A stretch of DNA of 64,000 bases from an uncultured Clostridia bacterium (GTDB taxonomy: Bacteria; Bacillota; Clostridia; Oscillospirales; Acutalibacteraceae). Positions 49,920 through 58,790 of this stretch are shown in pieces. Location: the NCBI GenBank assembly GCA_944380855.1, contig CALWIW010000004.1, forward strand, positions 32,236-96,235, in the 5' to 3' direction. The notes below the pieces were generated by a model, which saw only the letters and a program-made list of their open reading frames with translations, was not told the DNA's origin and did no database searches. A program made the translations under genes and the position numbers. Position 1 is the stretch's first letter. Each line of letters begins with the position of its first letter.

Positions 49920-51614
49920 TTAATCCATTGGGGCAAAGCGGAGAATTTTTTTACCGTCACGCACTATAACCTCATTGAACATTGAATAGGGCCTTACCCA
50001 AAGTGTGCCGTCAGCAAGGTTTTTGTATACTACCATTTCTTCTTCGGTTTCGCTGTGTTTGGCAATGCCCAAAACTTCGTATTCTCCGCCTTTAAAATGA
50101 CGGTATTTGCCGGGTTTAACAGGCTGAGGAACAGGAATCTCTTCAACCTCAACCTCTTTAACCTCTGCGGCTTTTTCTTCAACTGCCGGGTCTGTTGTTT
50201 CCTCAACTGCCAAAGCTTCCTGCTGTGGTTCAGCCTTTTGGCACTGATCCTCGGAAAGTCTGAAATCGGCACTGCCCTGAACTAAAATTCTTGCAGAATA
50301 TGGAGGAATAGAAATATTTGCCCAGCCGTTTGCTGAAAATGTTTCATATTCGTTTAGAACGTCTACAAGATTTGTATCGCCGTCAACTTTGAAATCCATA
50401 CTTTTAGCTTCATTGGCAAGATTAAGTGCGATATACACGGTTTGATCTTCATATTGTCTTTTAAATACAAGCTGTTCGTTTTTAATGTTTACATTTTCAA
50501 AGGCACCGTATTTTAATGCCTTAAGGCCCAGGCGTGCCTTTCCCAGACGTCCTAAGAAATTGCATAACTCAAGATTGGGATTAACAAGATTGTGGAAATC
50601 AAGACATGGACGGAGAGCCTCGTCGCTGGAATTTGTTCTCACACCCTCTATTCCGTATTCGCTTCCGTAATAAATTGACGGAACGCCGGGCATTGTATAC
50701 ATCAAAGCATAAACGTTTGCAAGGTGGTTTTTATCTCTGAGTGTGCTTGCGATTCTGTTTACATCGTGATTGTCAACGAAGTTATAGGTGTAAATGTTTC
50801 TGTATATTCCGCCGCCGCTGGCATTTCCGAACTGACGCTGAAGTGAATGGGCAATTTCAAAATAATTGTGGTCATTGTGGGAGGAATAGATTCCCTTATA
50901 ACATTCATAGTTTGTAACAGAGTCCAAAGCTTCAGGATTTGCATATCGGGAATAATCTCCGTGGATTATTTCGCCGTAAAGCCAAAAATCACTTTTCTTT
51001 GACTTGCACATTGCGCGAAGTTCCTTGAAGAAGTTGACGTCTATGCAGTCCGCAACGTCAAGGCGGAGACCGTCAATATCAAATTCATCTATCCAAAAGG
51101 AAACGGCACCCAATAAATGGTTTACAACGTCACGGTTGTGATGATTCAGCTTTACAAGGTCATAGTGGCCTGCCCAGCCCTCATACCAAAATGGGTCGCC
51201 GTAGGGGCTTGAGCCGCCGAAATTGAGATTTTGAAACCAACTGCAATAGGGAGAAGCACTGCCTTTTTCCTGAACATCCTTAAACGCCCAAAATTCTCTG
51301 CCTACATGGTTGAACACACCGTCAAGGATTACTTTGATTCCGTTGCTGTGGAGTGTGTCGCATATTCTTTTAAAAGACTGGTTGTCGCCCAAACGCTTAT
51401 CTATTTTATAATAATCACGTGTATCATAGCCGTGCTTTGTGCTTTCAAAAACAGGGTTGAATACTATGGCGTTAACCTTCAGCTTTTTATAATGGTCTAT
51501 CCATTCGTAAATTTTATCAAGTCGGTACTCTTGTTTATTGTCGTTCATAATGGGAGCACCGCAGAACCCCAACGGGTAAATATTATAAATTATGCTTTCG
51601 TTGATAAAACTCAT
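49920..51614 (-). CDS. GH13 alpha-amylase-family enzyme fused to a DUF1653 domain
   Basis: The 564-residue protein has no signal peptide, so it works in the cytoplasm. The GH13 barrel shows region I DGVFNH, nucleophile Asp186 (GLRLDVADC), acid/base Glu215 (LYGEII) and Asp284 (FVDNHD), most like neopullulanase/cyclomaltodextrinase-type enzymes that hydrolyse malto-oligosaccharides. A beta C-domain (about 370-445) is followed by an acidic Glu/Val/Pro linker and a C-terminal DUF1653 domain (about 501-563, GKYRHFKGGEYEVLGIAKHS). DUF1653 usually occurs alone; its function is unknown. GGAGG lies nine bases before the ATG. The gene is monocistronic and divergent from ppa. Confidence 0.9.
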   Translation of the reverse strand: MSFINESIIYNIYPLGFCGAPIMNDNKQEYRLDKIYEWIDHYKKLKVNAIVFNPVFESTKHGYDTRDYYKIDKRLGDNQSFKRICDTLHSNGIKVILDGVFNHVGREFWAFKDVQEKGSASPYCSWFQNLNFGGSSPYGDPFWYEGWAGHYDLVKLNHHNRDVVNHLLGAVSFWIDEFDIDGLRLDVADCIDVNFFKELRAMCKSKKSDFWLYGEIIHGDYSRYANPEALDSVTNYECYKGIYSSHNDHNYFEIAHSLQRQFGNASGGGIYRNIYTYNFVDNHDVNRIASTLRDKNHLANVYALMYTMPGVPSIYYGSEYGIEGVRTNSSDEALRPCLDFHNLVNPNLELCNFLGRLGKARLGLKALKYGAFENVNIKNEQLVFKRQYEDQTVYIALNLANEAKSMDFKVDGDTNLVDVLNEYETFSANGWANISIPPYSARILVQGSADFRLSEDQCQKAEPQQEALAVEETTDPAVEEKAAEVKEVEVEEIPVPQPVKPGKYRHFKGGEYEVLGIAKHSETEEEMVVYKNLADGTLWVRPYSMFNEVIVRDGKKILRFAPMD

Positions 51615-51638
51615 GGTACATAACCTCCGAATTAACGT

Positions 51639-51668
51639 ATTTTACTGATTTTTGTTAAAGTTAGTCAA
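51639..51668 (-). promoter_or_regulatory. Promoter of the GH13-DUF1653 gene
   Basis: On the minus strand TTGACT (51668-51663), 18-base spacer, TAAAAT (51644-51639). Confidence 0.6.
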
Positions 51669-51700
51669 TAACTTTTTATAGTTTAACATAAAATTAGCTA

Positions 51701-51729
51701 TTGTGCAATAGTTTTCTATATGTTATAAT
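51701..51729 (+). promoter_or_regulatory. Promoter of the pyrophosphatase gene
   Basis: TTGTGC (51701-51706), 17-base spacer, TATAAT (51724-51729), with TG one base before the -10 box. Confidence 0.7.
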
Positions 51730-51767
51730 ATAAAGGCAGTATTAAAAATATACTTGGAGGGAAAAAT

Positions 51768-52298
51768 ATGAACATTTGGCATGATATGGATTCGTCAAGA
51801 ATTAATGCTTTGGATTTTATGGTGGTAATTGAAATACCTAAGGGAAGTCAGTCTAAATACGAGCTGGACAAACAGACGGGATATTTGGTGCTTGACAGAA
51901 TTTTGCATACTTCAACACACTATCCTGCCAACTATGGATTTATACCCAGAACATACGCTGACGACGGCGACCCTCTTGACGTACTTGTTCTGTGCAGTCA
52001 GGTTATGTATCCTCTTACAACCGTAAGATGTTATCCTATCGGAGTAATAAACATGATAGACAACGGAAAGAACGACGAAAAAATAATCGCCATTCCTTTT
52101 AACGACCCGTCATATAATACCTATTCCGATATTTCTCAGCTTCCAAAACATACCTTTGACGAAATGGCACATTTCTTTAAGGTTTACAAATCCCTTGAGA
52201 ACAAGGAAACTGCTGTAGATGAGGTTCAGGACGCTGCCAAAGCAATTGAGATAGTTCATTCCTGTATTAAAAATTATAAAGAAAAATTTAATTGCTGA
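51768..52298 (+). CDS. ppa: Inorganic pyrophosphatase, family I
   Basis: This soluble enzyme hydrolyses pyrophosphate, pulling biosynthetic reactions forward. The 176-residue product has the family I core: VVIEIPKGSQSKYELDK, YPANYGFIPRTYADDGDPLD with the metal-binding aspartates, and a C-terminal VHSCIKNYKEKF helix. Family I is less common in Firmicutes, which often use the manganese family II, so the type is worth noting. GGAGGG lies upstream of the ATG. It is monocistronic and ends in a hairpin shared with the convergent ClC gene. Confidence 0.95.
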   Translation: MNIWHDMDSSRINALDFMVVIEIPKGSQSKYELDKQTGYLVLDRILHTSTHYPANYGFIPRTYADDGDPLDVLVLCSQVMYPLTTVRCYPIGVINMIDNGKNDEKIIAIPFNDPSYNTYSDISQLPKHTFDEMAHFFKVYKSLENKETAVDEVQDAAKAIEIVHSCIKNYKEKFNC

Positions 52299-52316
52299 TT
52301 TGCGTGAGTAAAAATA

Positions 52317-52344
52317 AAAGGCAAGACGTTTCAGCCTTGCCTTT
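52317..52344. terminator. Terminator between ppa and the ClC gene
   Basis: Arms AAAGGCAAG (52317-52325) and CTTGCCTTT (52336-52344), followed by GTATTGTTT on the plus strand and by TTTATTTTTA on the minus strand. Confidence 0.75.
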
Positions 52345-52358
52345 GTATTGTTTAAAAT

Positions 52359-53690
52359 TTATTTCGCATTTATATTTATAAATTCAGCTTTCAGCTTGGA
52401 ATATAATATTTTTTGGCTTGAGTACAGACCGTAGTATCCAGAAAGCATATAGCTTACAAAAACTGCGGCGGCGAAATAAAGAAGTCCGCTTGTTCCGAAT
52501 ATCTCAACGCTGAGGATAATTGATGCAATGGGACAGTTTACAACTCCGCAGAAGGTGGCTGCAAGTCCTATTGCCGCACCGAACTGAGGGTCTATTCCTA
52601 TAAGACTTCCGGTAAAATATCCGAAAGCGGTACCGATAAACATGGTCGGTACTATTTCTCCGCCTTTAAAGCCTGCCGCTATGGTTATTGCGGTAAATAT
52701 TATTTTCATAATAAAATCAAACCAGTAAGCTTTTTCTCCTGCGAATATGCTTTCCACATATTCCATACCCGTTCCGTTAAAACGGTGTGTATTAATCAGG
52801 AGAGTAAGTATAATTATTATGCAGCCTCCTGCAAAAATCCGTATATAAGGATTTTTAAATATTTTTTTGAAAAGCTTTGCGGTATTTTTCAGTGTAATGC
52901 AGAAAATAATACTGACAACGGCACAAAGAGCCCCGAGAAATACAACTTTCAGCAATACTGTTATTTCAAGCTGCGGTATGTTTTCAATATTGAAAAATAA
53001 AGGGGACGCTCCCATTAATGAGGAAATAAAAAATCCTGATACGGAAGCTATCAGGCAAGGAACAAGAGCACTGTAGTAAAATACGCCGACACTTATAACT
53101 TCGATTGCAAAGATAACTGCGGTAAGAGGAGTTCCGAACAGCGATGAAAAAACGCCGCTCATTCCGCACATGATTACTATATGCATATCTTTTTCGTCCA
53201 GGCGGAAAAGACTTCCTATTTGCCGCCCGATACTTCCGCCAAGCTGTAATGCGGCTCCTTCCCTGCCGGCAGAACCTCCGAAAAGCTGGGTTATTACAGT
53301 TGATGCAAATATGAGAGGTGCAATAAGTATAGGCACTTCGTTATGAGTGCGAACAGAGCTTATAATTATGTTCGTGCCGGGGTCGTTCTTAAATTTTAAA
53401 CTTCTGTATAAGAGGACTATAATAAGTCCGCCAAACGGAAGAAAATAGAGGAGAAAAGGGTTTGCGTTATGAAGTTCTGTGACATATTTAACGCTTTCGT
53501 GGAAAAGTCCTCCCGTTAAGCCGCCTGCACAGCCTGTTAGGGCAGCTATTACAAACCATTTGAAAAAAGTAAAAATATAATTTTTTATTGAAAAAATTTT
53601 CCTTTTAATGATAAGCTTAAAGTTTTCAGTAATTTCGCCTATTGGTTTTTTGCAGGCGAAAATGTGATTTTCGTTGTTTTCGGGATTCAA
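52359..53690 (-). CDS. ClC-family chloride channel or H+/Cl- antiporter
   Basis: The 443-residue membrane protein has the ClC landmarks GSAGREGAALQLGG (with the gating glutamate), an inner GxFxP-like region GGEIVPTMFIGTAFG, and about ten hydrophobic segments. The start is taken at the TTG at 53690, six bases after GGGAGGG. An ATG 51 bases upstream lies on the -10 box of the promoter and cannot be transcribed as a start. Bacterial ClC proteins exchange chloride or fluoride for protons; selectivity here cannot be decided, though the GREG form is the chloride type. No CBS domains follow. Confidence 0.92.
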   Translation of the reverse strand: MNPENNENHIFACKKPIGEITENFKLIIKRKIFSIKNYIFTFFKWFVIAALTGCAGGLTGGLFHESVKYVTELHNANPFLLYFLPFGGLIIVLLYRSLKFKNDPGTNIIISSVRTHNEVPILIAPLIFASTVITQLFGGSAGREGAALQLGGSIGRQIGSLFRLDEKDMHIVIMCGMSGVFSSLFGTPLTAVIFAIEVISVGVFYYSALVPCLIASVSGFFISSLMGASPLFFNIENIPQLEITVLLKVVFLGALCAVVSIIFCITLKNTAKLFKKIFKNPYIRIFAGGCIIIILTLLINTHRFNGTGMEYVESIFAGEKAYWFDFIMKIIFTAITIAAGFKGGEIVPTMFIGTAFGYFTGSLIGIDPQFGAAIGLAATFCGVVNCPIASIILSVEIFGTSGLLYFAAAVFVSYMLSGYYGLYSSQKILYSKLKAEFININAK

Positions 53691-53731
53691 GACAAGCCCT
53701 CCCTGACATATTTTTTGTTTGAAACACGATA

Positions 53732-53760
53732 ATTTTACCATTAAAACAGGATACAGTCAA
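53732..53760 (-). promoter_or_regulatory. Promoter of the ClC gene
   Basis: On the minus strand TTGACT (53760-53755), 17-base spacer, TAAAAT (53737-53732), with TG one base before the -10 box. It overlaps an ATG at 53741, which is why the start was moved to 53690. Confidence 0.7.
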
Positions 53761-53809
53761 TTTTTATGTTTTAATAAAACATATTTAATAAATAGAGAGG
53801 AAGATAATA

Positions 53810-54763
53810 ATGATGTTAAATAAAAGAAAAGTAGTTATTGTTGGTACGGGAATGGTTGGAATGAGCTTTGCCTACGCTCTTTTAAATCAAAATGTATGCG
53901 ACGAGCTTGTTTTGATTGATATAAATAAGAAAAGAGCCGAGGGCGAAGCGGCAGACCTGAACCACGGAGTTGCTTTTTCTTCCAGCAGTATGAGAATTTA
54001 TGCAGGAACATACAACGACTGCTCCGACGCAGATATTGTTGCTATATGTGCAGGTGCAAACCAAAAGCCCGGCGAGTCAAGACTTGAGCTTCTCCAAAGA
54101 AATACCGCTGTTTTTAAATCTATTGTAGGCCCTGTAGTCAGAAGCGGTTTCGGTGGAGTATTCCTTGTTGCCACAAACCCTGTTGATATTATGACAAGAA
54201 TTACTTGCGAACTTTCTAATTTTAACCCGTCCAGAGTTGTAGGAACAGGTACAACACTGGATTCTGCAAGACTTCGTTATCTTGTGGGCGATTATTTTGG
54301 AGTTGATCCGAGAAATGTCCATGCTTATGTAATAGGTGAACACGGTGACAGTGAATTTGTTCCTTGGTCACAGGCTCTCATTTCAACAAAAAGAATTACC
54401 GATATCGTTGAAAAAAGCGGCGAGCAGTACAGCCTTGAGGATTTGGATAAAATAAGTTCAATGGTAAGAGGAGCTGCACAGCATATTATTGAAGCCAAGG
54501 GTGCTACCTATTACGGCATCGGTATGGCAATGGTAAGAATTGCAAAGGCAATTTTGCAAAACCAAAACAGTGTATTGACTGTTTCTGTAAGACTCAGGGG
54601 AGAATACGGTAAAAAAGGCGTATTTATAGGAAATCCGGCTATTATTAACAAAAACGGAGTTGACAGAACAATTGAACTTGAGCTTACTCCGGACGAACTT
54701 GAAAGAATGGAGAACTCCTGCAACTTGCTTGACGATTGCTTTAACAGTATTGAACTTATTTAA
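53810..54763 (+). CDS. ldh: L-lactate dehydrogenase
   Basis: The 317-residue enzyme reduces pyruvate to L-lactate with NADH to recycle NAD+ during fermentation. It has the NAD-binding VVIVGTGMVGMSFAYAL, the adenine-side acidic LIDINKKRAEGEA, substrate-loop residues in GANQKPGESRLELLQRN, VATNPVDIMT, and the catalytic histidine motif GEHGDSEFVPWS. Gln in AGANQKPGE and the Asp-Leu-Asn-His stretch favour lactate over malate dehydrogenase. GAGAGGAAG precedes two adjacent ATG codons; either may be used. A strong terminator follows. Confidence 0.95.
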   Translation: MMLNKRKVVIVGTGMVGMSFAYALLNQNVCDELVLIDINKKRAEGEAADLNHGVAFSSSSMRIYAGTYNDCSDADIVAICAGANQKPGESRLELLQRNTAVFKSIVGPVVRSGFGGVFLVATNPVDIMTRITCELSNFNPSRVVGTGTTLDSARLRYLVGDYFGVDPRNVHAYVIGEHGDSEFVPWSQALISTKRITDIVEKSGEQYSLEDLDKISSMVRGAAQHIIEAKGATYYGIGMAMVRIAKAILQNQNSVLTVSVRLRGEYGKKGVFIGNPAIINKNGVDRTIELELTPDELERMENSCNLLDDCFNSIELI

Positions 54764-54786
54764 TATTTATTATTAATATATTGTCT

Positions 54787-54823
54787 AAAAACGGAAAAAG
54801 AAGAAATTTCTTTTTCCGTTTTT
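54787..54823 (+). terminator. Terminator of ldh
   Basis: Arms AAAAACGGAAAAAG (54787-54800) and CTTTTTCCGTTTTT (54810-54823), perfect, ending in a T run. Confidence 0.9.
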
Positions 54824-54958
54824 TAATAAAAATGCTGATAAATAAGATGTATTAAGAATTAATTTTAAATTGAAGGATTGTTATTTAACCGATACAAAAT
54901 ATTAAATACAAAACAGATAAAATAAATAAAAAATTATAATAGATGTTGTATATTTTTA

Positions 54959-54988
54959 TTGACAAATTTGATATATTTGATATATAAT
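54959..54988 (+). promoter_or_regulatory. Promoter of the cohesin-like/dockerin gene
   Basis: TTGACA (54959-54964), 18-base spacer, TATAAT (54983-54988). The leader to the TTG start at 55060 is about 65 bases. The 54824-54958 stretch is AT-rich with no gene seen. Confidence 0.65.
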
Positions 54989-55059
54989 TAAGAAGATAAA
55001 AAGATATACTTTTTATTCCGAATACTGATTTTTACTTAAAAAGAACGGAGGTAATTGTT

Positions 55060-57840
55060 TTGAGGAAAGGATTAAAAAAGTGTGTTGCGATAATTCTTAC
55101 TATCGCAATGTTGGTGTCCGTTTTGTCGGTATCCTTTGTTGCAAGTGCAGCTGAAGATACTGTTACAATTAACGGTCAGGAATTTAAGGTCGGCGACACA
55201 ATTGAAGTAACAAAGGAAATTACAATTAACGACTATTGGATGCTGGATTCTCAGGTAAGCGTTCCATATGACAATACCGTTTTGGATTTTGTTGAGGGAA
55301 CAGAAGCTGAAATGTTCCCGATGCTTGCAGGCCATGGTTTGATTTGGAATGATACCGGAGACGAGATAAGAATTACAGCTTCCGATGTAAACGGAATTGA
55401 TTTTACAAACGGCGGAGTTCTTTATACTCTCAAATTCAGTGTTATCAGCGGTTCTGGTACTGCTGTAACAATCGACGAGAACCTTGAAGAAATTTCTACG
55501 TTCCCATTCCCGGGCGATCCTTCTTCTGATGAAAATAAGGACAAGCCTATTGATCCTGCGGATATCATTGTAGTTACAGACGGAAGCGGAAACATTGATA
55601 CATCTAAAGGTTCTGAAAAGCCAACTGTTGTAGAAGATGCAAACAGCAGTGATACTCTTAATGTAAACGGCACAGAAGTATCTGTAGATGATACCATAAC
55701 TCTTTCAAAGAAAATTCAGGTTAATGACAACTGGCTTATGAACGGTCAGTTTACAGTTAACTATAACCCTGAATATTTGAAGTTTGCACCTTCAACAGAT
55801 GATGAAATGTTCCCTAATATTAACAGTCAGTTGGTATATAATGACGTAAAAGATGCTGAGGACAACAGCACAGGAGAAATTATTGTTACATTTACTGACT
55901 TTGAAAACGGATATGATTTTACAACAGAAAAATATCTGTATGTACTTCCGTTCACAGTTGTTAAGGGTTCTAAGGACGCTCAAAAGGTTACAGATGAGCT
56001 TCAGGTAATGTGCTCCTTTAACTTCCCGGGAGATCCGGCTACAGCCGGAAATGATGACGAAACAATGGTAAGTGTTTTGAATCCGGACACAAATGAAATT
56101 GCAGATGGCAAGGGTACTTCTCAGGAAGATCCTGTTGTTAACGATGTTATTGATAACAATATCGTTATTAACGGTGAAACATACTTGCCGGGCGACAAGA
56201 TAAATCATTACTATAAAGTTCAGAACGCCTGCTGGATTGCAAACGGTCAGTTTGAAGTTATTTATCCAAGCGATGTTGTTGATTTTATTGTAGACGAAGC
56301 TACATATCCTGCAGTTGAAGCTGCCGGAATAAAGGTTGTATATAACGTATATGACAATCAGGACGGAACAAAAAGTGTACTGTTTAACTTTACAGCAGCT
56401 GCCGGAGGTCCAAAAGGTATTGACGTAACAACTGCCGCAAAGTTGTTTAACTTCTACTTTGTAGTAAAAGAAGACGCTCCTGCAGGTGATTACACTATTG
56501 AAACAGATATAGTTGAGATGTATGTATATACAACTCCGGGTGAGCCTGAGGAATTTGATGATACACTGATGAAAAACGCTGTAGAGGGCGACATAGTTAA
56601 TGTTGGTTCTCAGGAAATTGTAACAGAGCTTTCAAAGATTGATACAGATAAGCTTCAAAAGTTGATTGATGAAGCAGAAGCAATCGACCCAACAGGATAT
56701 ACAGAGGGTTCTGCAAAGGCATTGGCAGACGCTATTGTACAGGGTAAAGATGCACTTCGTGAACCTACAGAAGAAAATGTAAATGCAGCTATTGCGGCTC
56801 TTGAAGCAGCTATTGCAGGACTGACAGTAGACACAGCAGCTCTTGAAGAACTTATTGATCAGGCAGAGGCTATTGATACAACAGGCTACACAGACGATTC
56901 AGCACAGGCATTGGCAGACGCTATCACAAAGGCACAGGAAGCTTTGGCAGTACCTACAGTTGACGGAGTAGCAGAAGCTATCACAGCACTTCAGGCAGCT
57001 ATAGACGGACTTGCAGTTGATACAACAGACCTTGAAGCACTCATAGAGGAGGCAGAGGCTATTGATACAACAGGCTACACAGACGATTCAGCACAGGCAT
57101 TGGCAGATGCTATCGCAAAGGCTCAGGCAGCTTTGGAAGCACCTACAGTAGACGGAGTAAAGGAAGCGGTCGAAGCACTTCAGGTTGCTAAAGACGGACT
57201 TACAGTAGATACAGCAGAGCTTGAGTCACTTATAGTCAAGGCTAATTCAGTAATAGAGAATAAAGATGTATATGACATTGATACTATTGAGACTCTTGAA
57301 GCCGCTATAGAAGCAGCGGAAGCTGTCTTGGAAGGCAATCCATCGATTGATGATGTAAATGCTCAGATAACGGCTCTTACGGAAGCTTTAAGCGGTATAA
57401 AACCTGATACTCAGGCTCTCCGAACAGCTATTGCGGCAGTTGAAGAATTTGAATATTTGACAAATCAAATATATTCACCAAAAAGCAGAGCTGAATTAAG
57501 TGAAAAAGTAAATGTTGGTAACGAAATTCTTGAAAGAATAAAAACAGAGTTTGTAACCTATGAAGAAGTTCAAAAAGCAGCAGATGATATCAATACTGCT
57601 ATTAATAATCTTGTAAAAGGAGTTCTCCTTGGAAACGCTAATCGTGATGACAGAACAAATATTAACGACGTTACATGGATTCAGAAATATCTTGTAAAGA
57701 TTATAGAAGAAGCTGAAATTGATAAGCTTGCAGCAGATGTCAATAAAGACAAAAAGGTTACAATAGTTGACGCAACCGAAATACAGCTTCGCCTTGCTGC
57801 AAACGATGATGACGAATATGTTTATCCGGATGAAGTATAA
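55060..57840 (+). CDS. Surface protein with cohesin-like, FIVAR-type and dockerin modules
   Basis: The 926-residue protein starts at a TTG eight bases after CGGAGGT. A signal peptide (to about residue 31, SFVASA) is followed by three related beta-rich modules (about 33-175, 198-345, 367-515), each with the pattern VNGxxxxVGDTI, W(M/I)xxxQFxVxY and a FNFPGDP-like end, resembling cohesin or cohesin-like folds. Next come about five FIVAR-type three-helix repeats of 63 residues (LIDEAEAIDTTGYTDDSAQA type; about 528-853). A C-terminal dockerin (about 855-915) has NANRDDRTNINDVTWIQKYL and DVNKDKKVTIVDATEIQ. Cohesin plus dockerin in one chain is typical of adaptor scaffoldins. Cohesin identity is inferred. 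Confidence 0.75.
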   Translation: MRKGLKKCVAIILTIAMLVSVLSVSFVASAAEDTVTINGQEFKVGDTIEVTKEITINDYWMLDSQVSVPYDNTVLDFVEGTEAEMFPMLAGHGLIWNDTGDEIRITASDVNGIDFTNGGVLYTLKFSVISGSGTAVTIDENLEEISTFPFPGDPSSDENKDKPIDPADIIVVTDGSGNIDTSKGSEKPTVVEDANSSDTLNVNGTEVSVDDTITLSKKIQVNDNWLMNGQFTVNYNPEYLKFAPSTDDEMFPNINSQLVYNDVKDAEDNSTGEIIVTFTDFENGYDFTTEKYLYVLPFTVVKGSKDAQKVTDELQVMCSFNFPGDPATAGNDDETMVSVLNPDTNEIADGKGTSQEDPVVNDVIDNNIVINGETYLPGDKINHYYKVQNACWIANGQFEVIYPSDVVDFIVDEATYPAVEAAGIKVVYNVYDNQDGTKSVLFNFTAAAGGPKGIDVTTAAKLFNFYFVVKEDAPAGDYTIETDIVEMYVYTTPGEPEEFDDTLMKNAVEGDIVNVGSQEIVTELSKIDTDKLQKLIDEAEAIDPTGYTEGSAKALADAIVQGKDALREPTEENVNAAIAALEAAIAGLTVDTAALEELIDQAEAIDTTGYTDDSAQALADAITKAQEALAVPTVDGVAEAITALQAAIDGLAVDTTDLEALIEEAEAIDTTGYTDDSAQALADAIAKAQAALEAPTVDGVKEAVEALQVAKDGLTVDTAELESLIVKANSVIENKDVYDIDTIETLEAAIEAAEAVLEGNPSIDDVNAQITALTEALSGIKPDTQALRTAIAAVEEFEYLTNQIYSPKSRAELSEKVNVGNEILERIKTEFVTYEEVQKAADDINTAINNLVKGVLLGNANRDDRTNINDVTWIQKYLVKIIEEAEIDKLAADVNKDKKVTIVDATEIQLRLAANDDDEYVYPDEV
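56862..57107 (+). repeat. Near-identical 189-bp coding repeats (FIVAR units)
   Basis: The segment 56862-56918 recurs unchanged at 57051-57107, a period of 189 bases or 63 codons, within the surface-protein gene. The flanking units at 56670 and 57230 are more diverged. Such identity implies recent duplication or gene conversion. Confidence 0.75.
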
Positions 57841-58115
57841 TGATTGTGGTATCATTCGTTTATTGTATTGGTCTGTACACGAATGAAGAAGGAATCCTTT
57901 TGAGAACGGCTGATGTTGTTCAGGCTAATATGGCAAAGGCGACCGGAAACACTGAATATAGATTATCTAATTCTGCAGTATATGTAGAAATCAATGCTAC
58001 TATTCAGGTGAAACCTACACTTCTTGCATTGCCACTGTTTGCTGATGTTGAAGGAAACCCCTCAACGAATCAAAAATGGTATACATTTGAATACAAATCA
58101 ATAAAAGGCTATTAA
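57840..58115 (+). CDS. Short unrecognised frame, possibly a gene remnant
   Basis: A 91-codon frame begins with an ATG that overlaps the stop of the surface-protein gene (TAATG). It has a hydrophobic N terminus (IVVSFVYCIGLY) but no separate ribosome-binding site, and a middle part that resembles the C-terminal half of an extracellular beta protein (TADVVQANMAKATGNTEY, LSNSAVYVEINATIQVKP). It is not recognised. It may be a translationally coupled small gene or the decayed end of a longer gene, given the truncated genes that follow. Confidence 0.35.
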   Translation: MIVVSFVYCIGLYTNEEGILLRTADVVQANMAKATGNTEYRLSNSAVYVEINATIQVKPTLLALPLFADVEGNPSTNQKWYTFEYKSIKGY

Positions 58116-58128
58116 GGAGAATGAAACG

Positions 58129-58770
58129 ATGAAAAAACTTTTGTGCTTAATTACAGTTATATTTTTACTGTTATCAATGACTGCTTGTGGAAACTCTACA
58201 CAGGAAGAAAACAACAACCCAAGTACTGATAATAGCCAAAGTCAGCAGTCCAACTCTGAAACGACCAATAACGAAAAAGATGATGATAGCAACGAAATCA
58301 CATTCTCTTATTCGTACAAAGTTCCCGGCAAGAATATCGTAATTGATGTTCCGAACTATCAGGAAATGGAAAAAGGGTTTACCCAACTTTATATTCTTCA
58401 CGGTGAAAAATATGTTGCTGTAACAGCAGCAAAAAACTCCACCGCAACAGATCTAAGTGTGGCTCATACGGATGCTTTTGCGAAATTTAAAGAAAACATT
58501 CAAAACTACAGCTATGTAAATTCCTTAAACGTTACTCAAGATGCAACAGAAACAATTAATGGTATTGAAGTATATAAGTACGAAGGAACAATGAACTGTG
58601 GAAAAGATACTATTTACGATGCATATGTTATTGGTTATTCTTTCGTGATGGACGGTGTTCCGTGTACTGTGACAGGTTCGGTTATCAACCAAGAACAACC
58701 TGCAGATATGATTGCTGAGATGAAAGCAACCGTTGAAGCGATGATTAAGACACTTAGAAGCGAGCGCTAA
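58129..58770 (+). CDS. Small lipoprotein of unknown function
   Basis: The 213-residue product has a lipoprotein signal (KKLLCLITVIFLLLSMTACG, cysteine at about residue 20), then a Ser/Asn/Gln-rich linker of about 40 residues, then a compact domain of about 140 residues starting FSYSYKVPGKNIVIDVPNY and ending in helix MIAEMKATVEAMIKTLRSE. The fold resembles small cell-surface lipoproteins of the PsbP/DUF-type alpha-beta class, but I cannot name the family. GGAGAATG lies upstream of the ATG. The next gene starts 20 bases later. Confidence 0.7.
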   Translation: MKKLLCLITVIFLLLSMTACGNSTQEENNNPSTDNSQSQQSNSETTNNEKDDDSNEITFSYSYKVPGKNIVIDVPNYQEMEKGFTQLYILHGEKYVAVTAAKNSTATDLSVAHTDAFAKFKENIQNYSYVNSLNVTQDATETINGIEVYKYEGTMNCGKDTIYDAYVIGYSFVMDGVPCTVTGSVINQEQPADMIAEMKATVEAMIKTLRSER

Positions 58771-58790
58771 TTACTTTTGGAGGGATGGAA

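Noticed and set aside
52785-53169. Small frames antisense or out of phase within the ClC gene
   Set aside because: Shadows of the ClC membrane segments, without ribosome-binding sites.
53691-53741. Upstream ATG for the ClC gene
   Set aside because: It overlaps the TAAAAT box of the promoter; a TTG with a strong ribosome-binding site follows.
56640-57240. Repeat array in DNA that could be read as a satellite or CRISPR
   Set aside because: 189-bp period equals the 63-residue FIVAR module, and the frame is kept.
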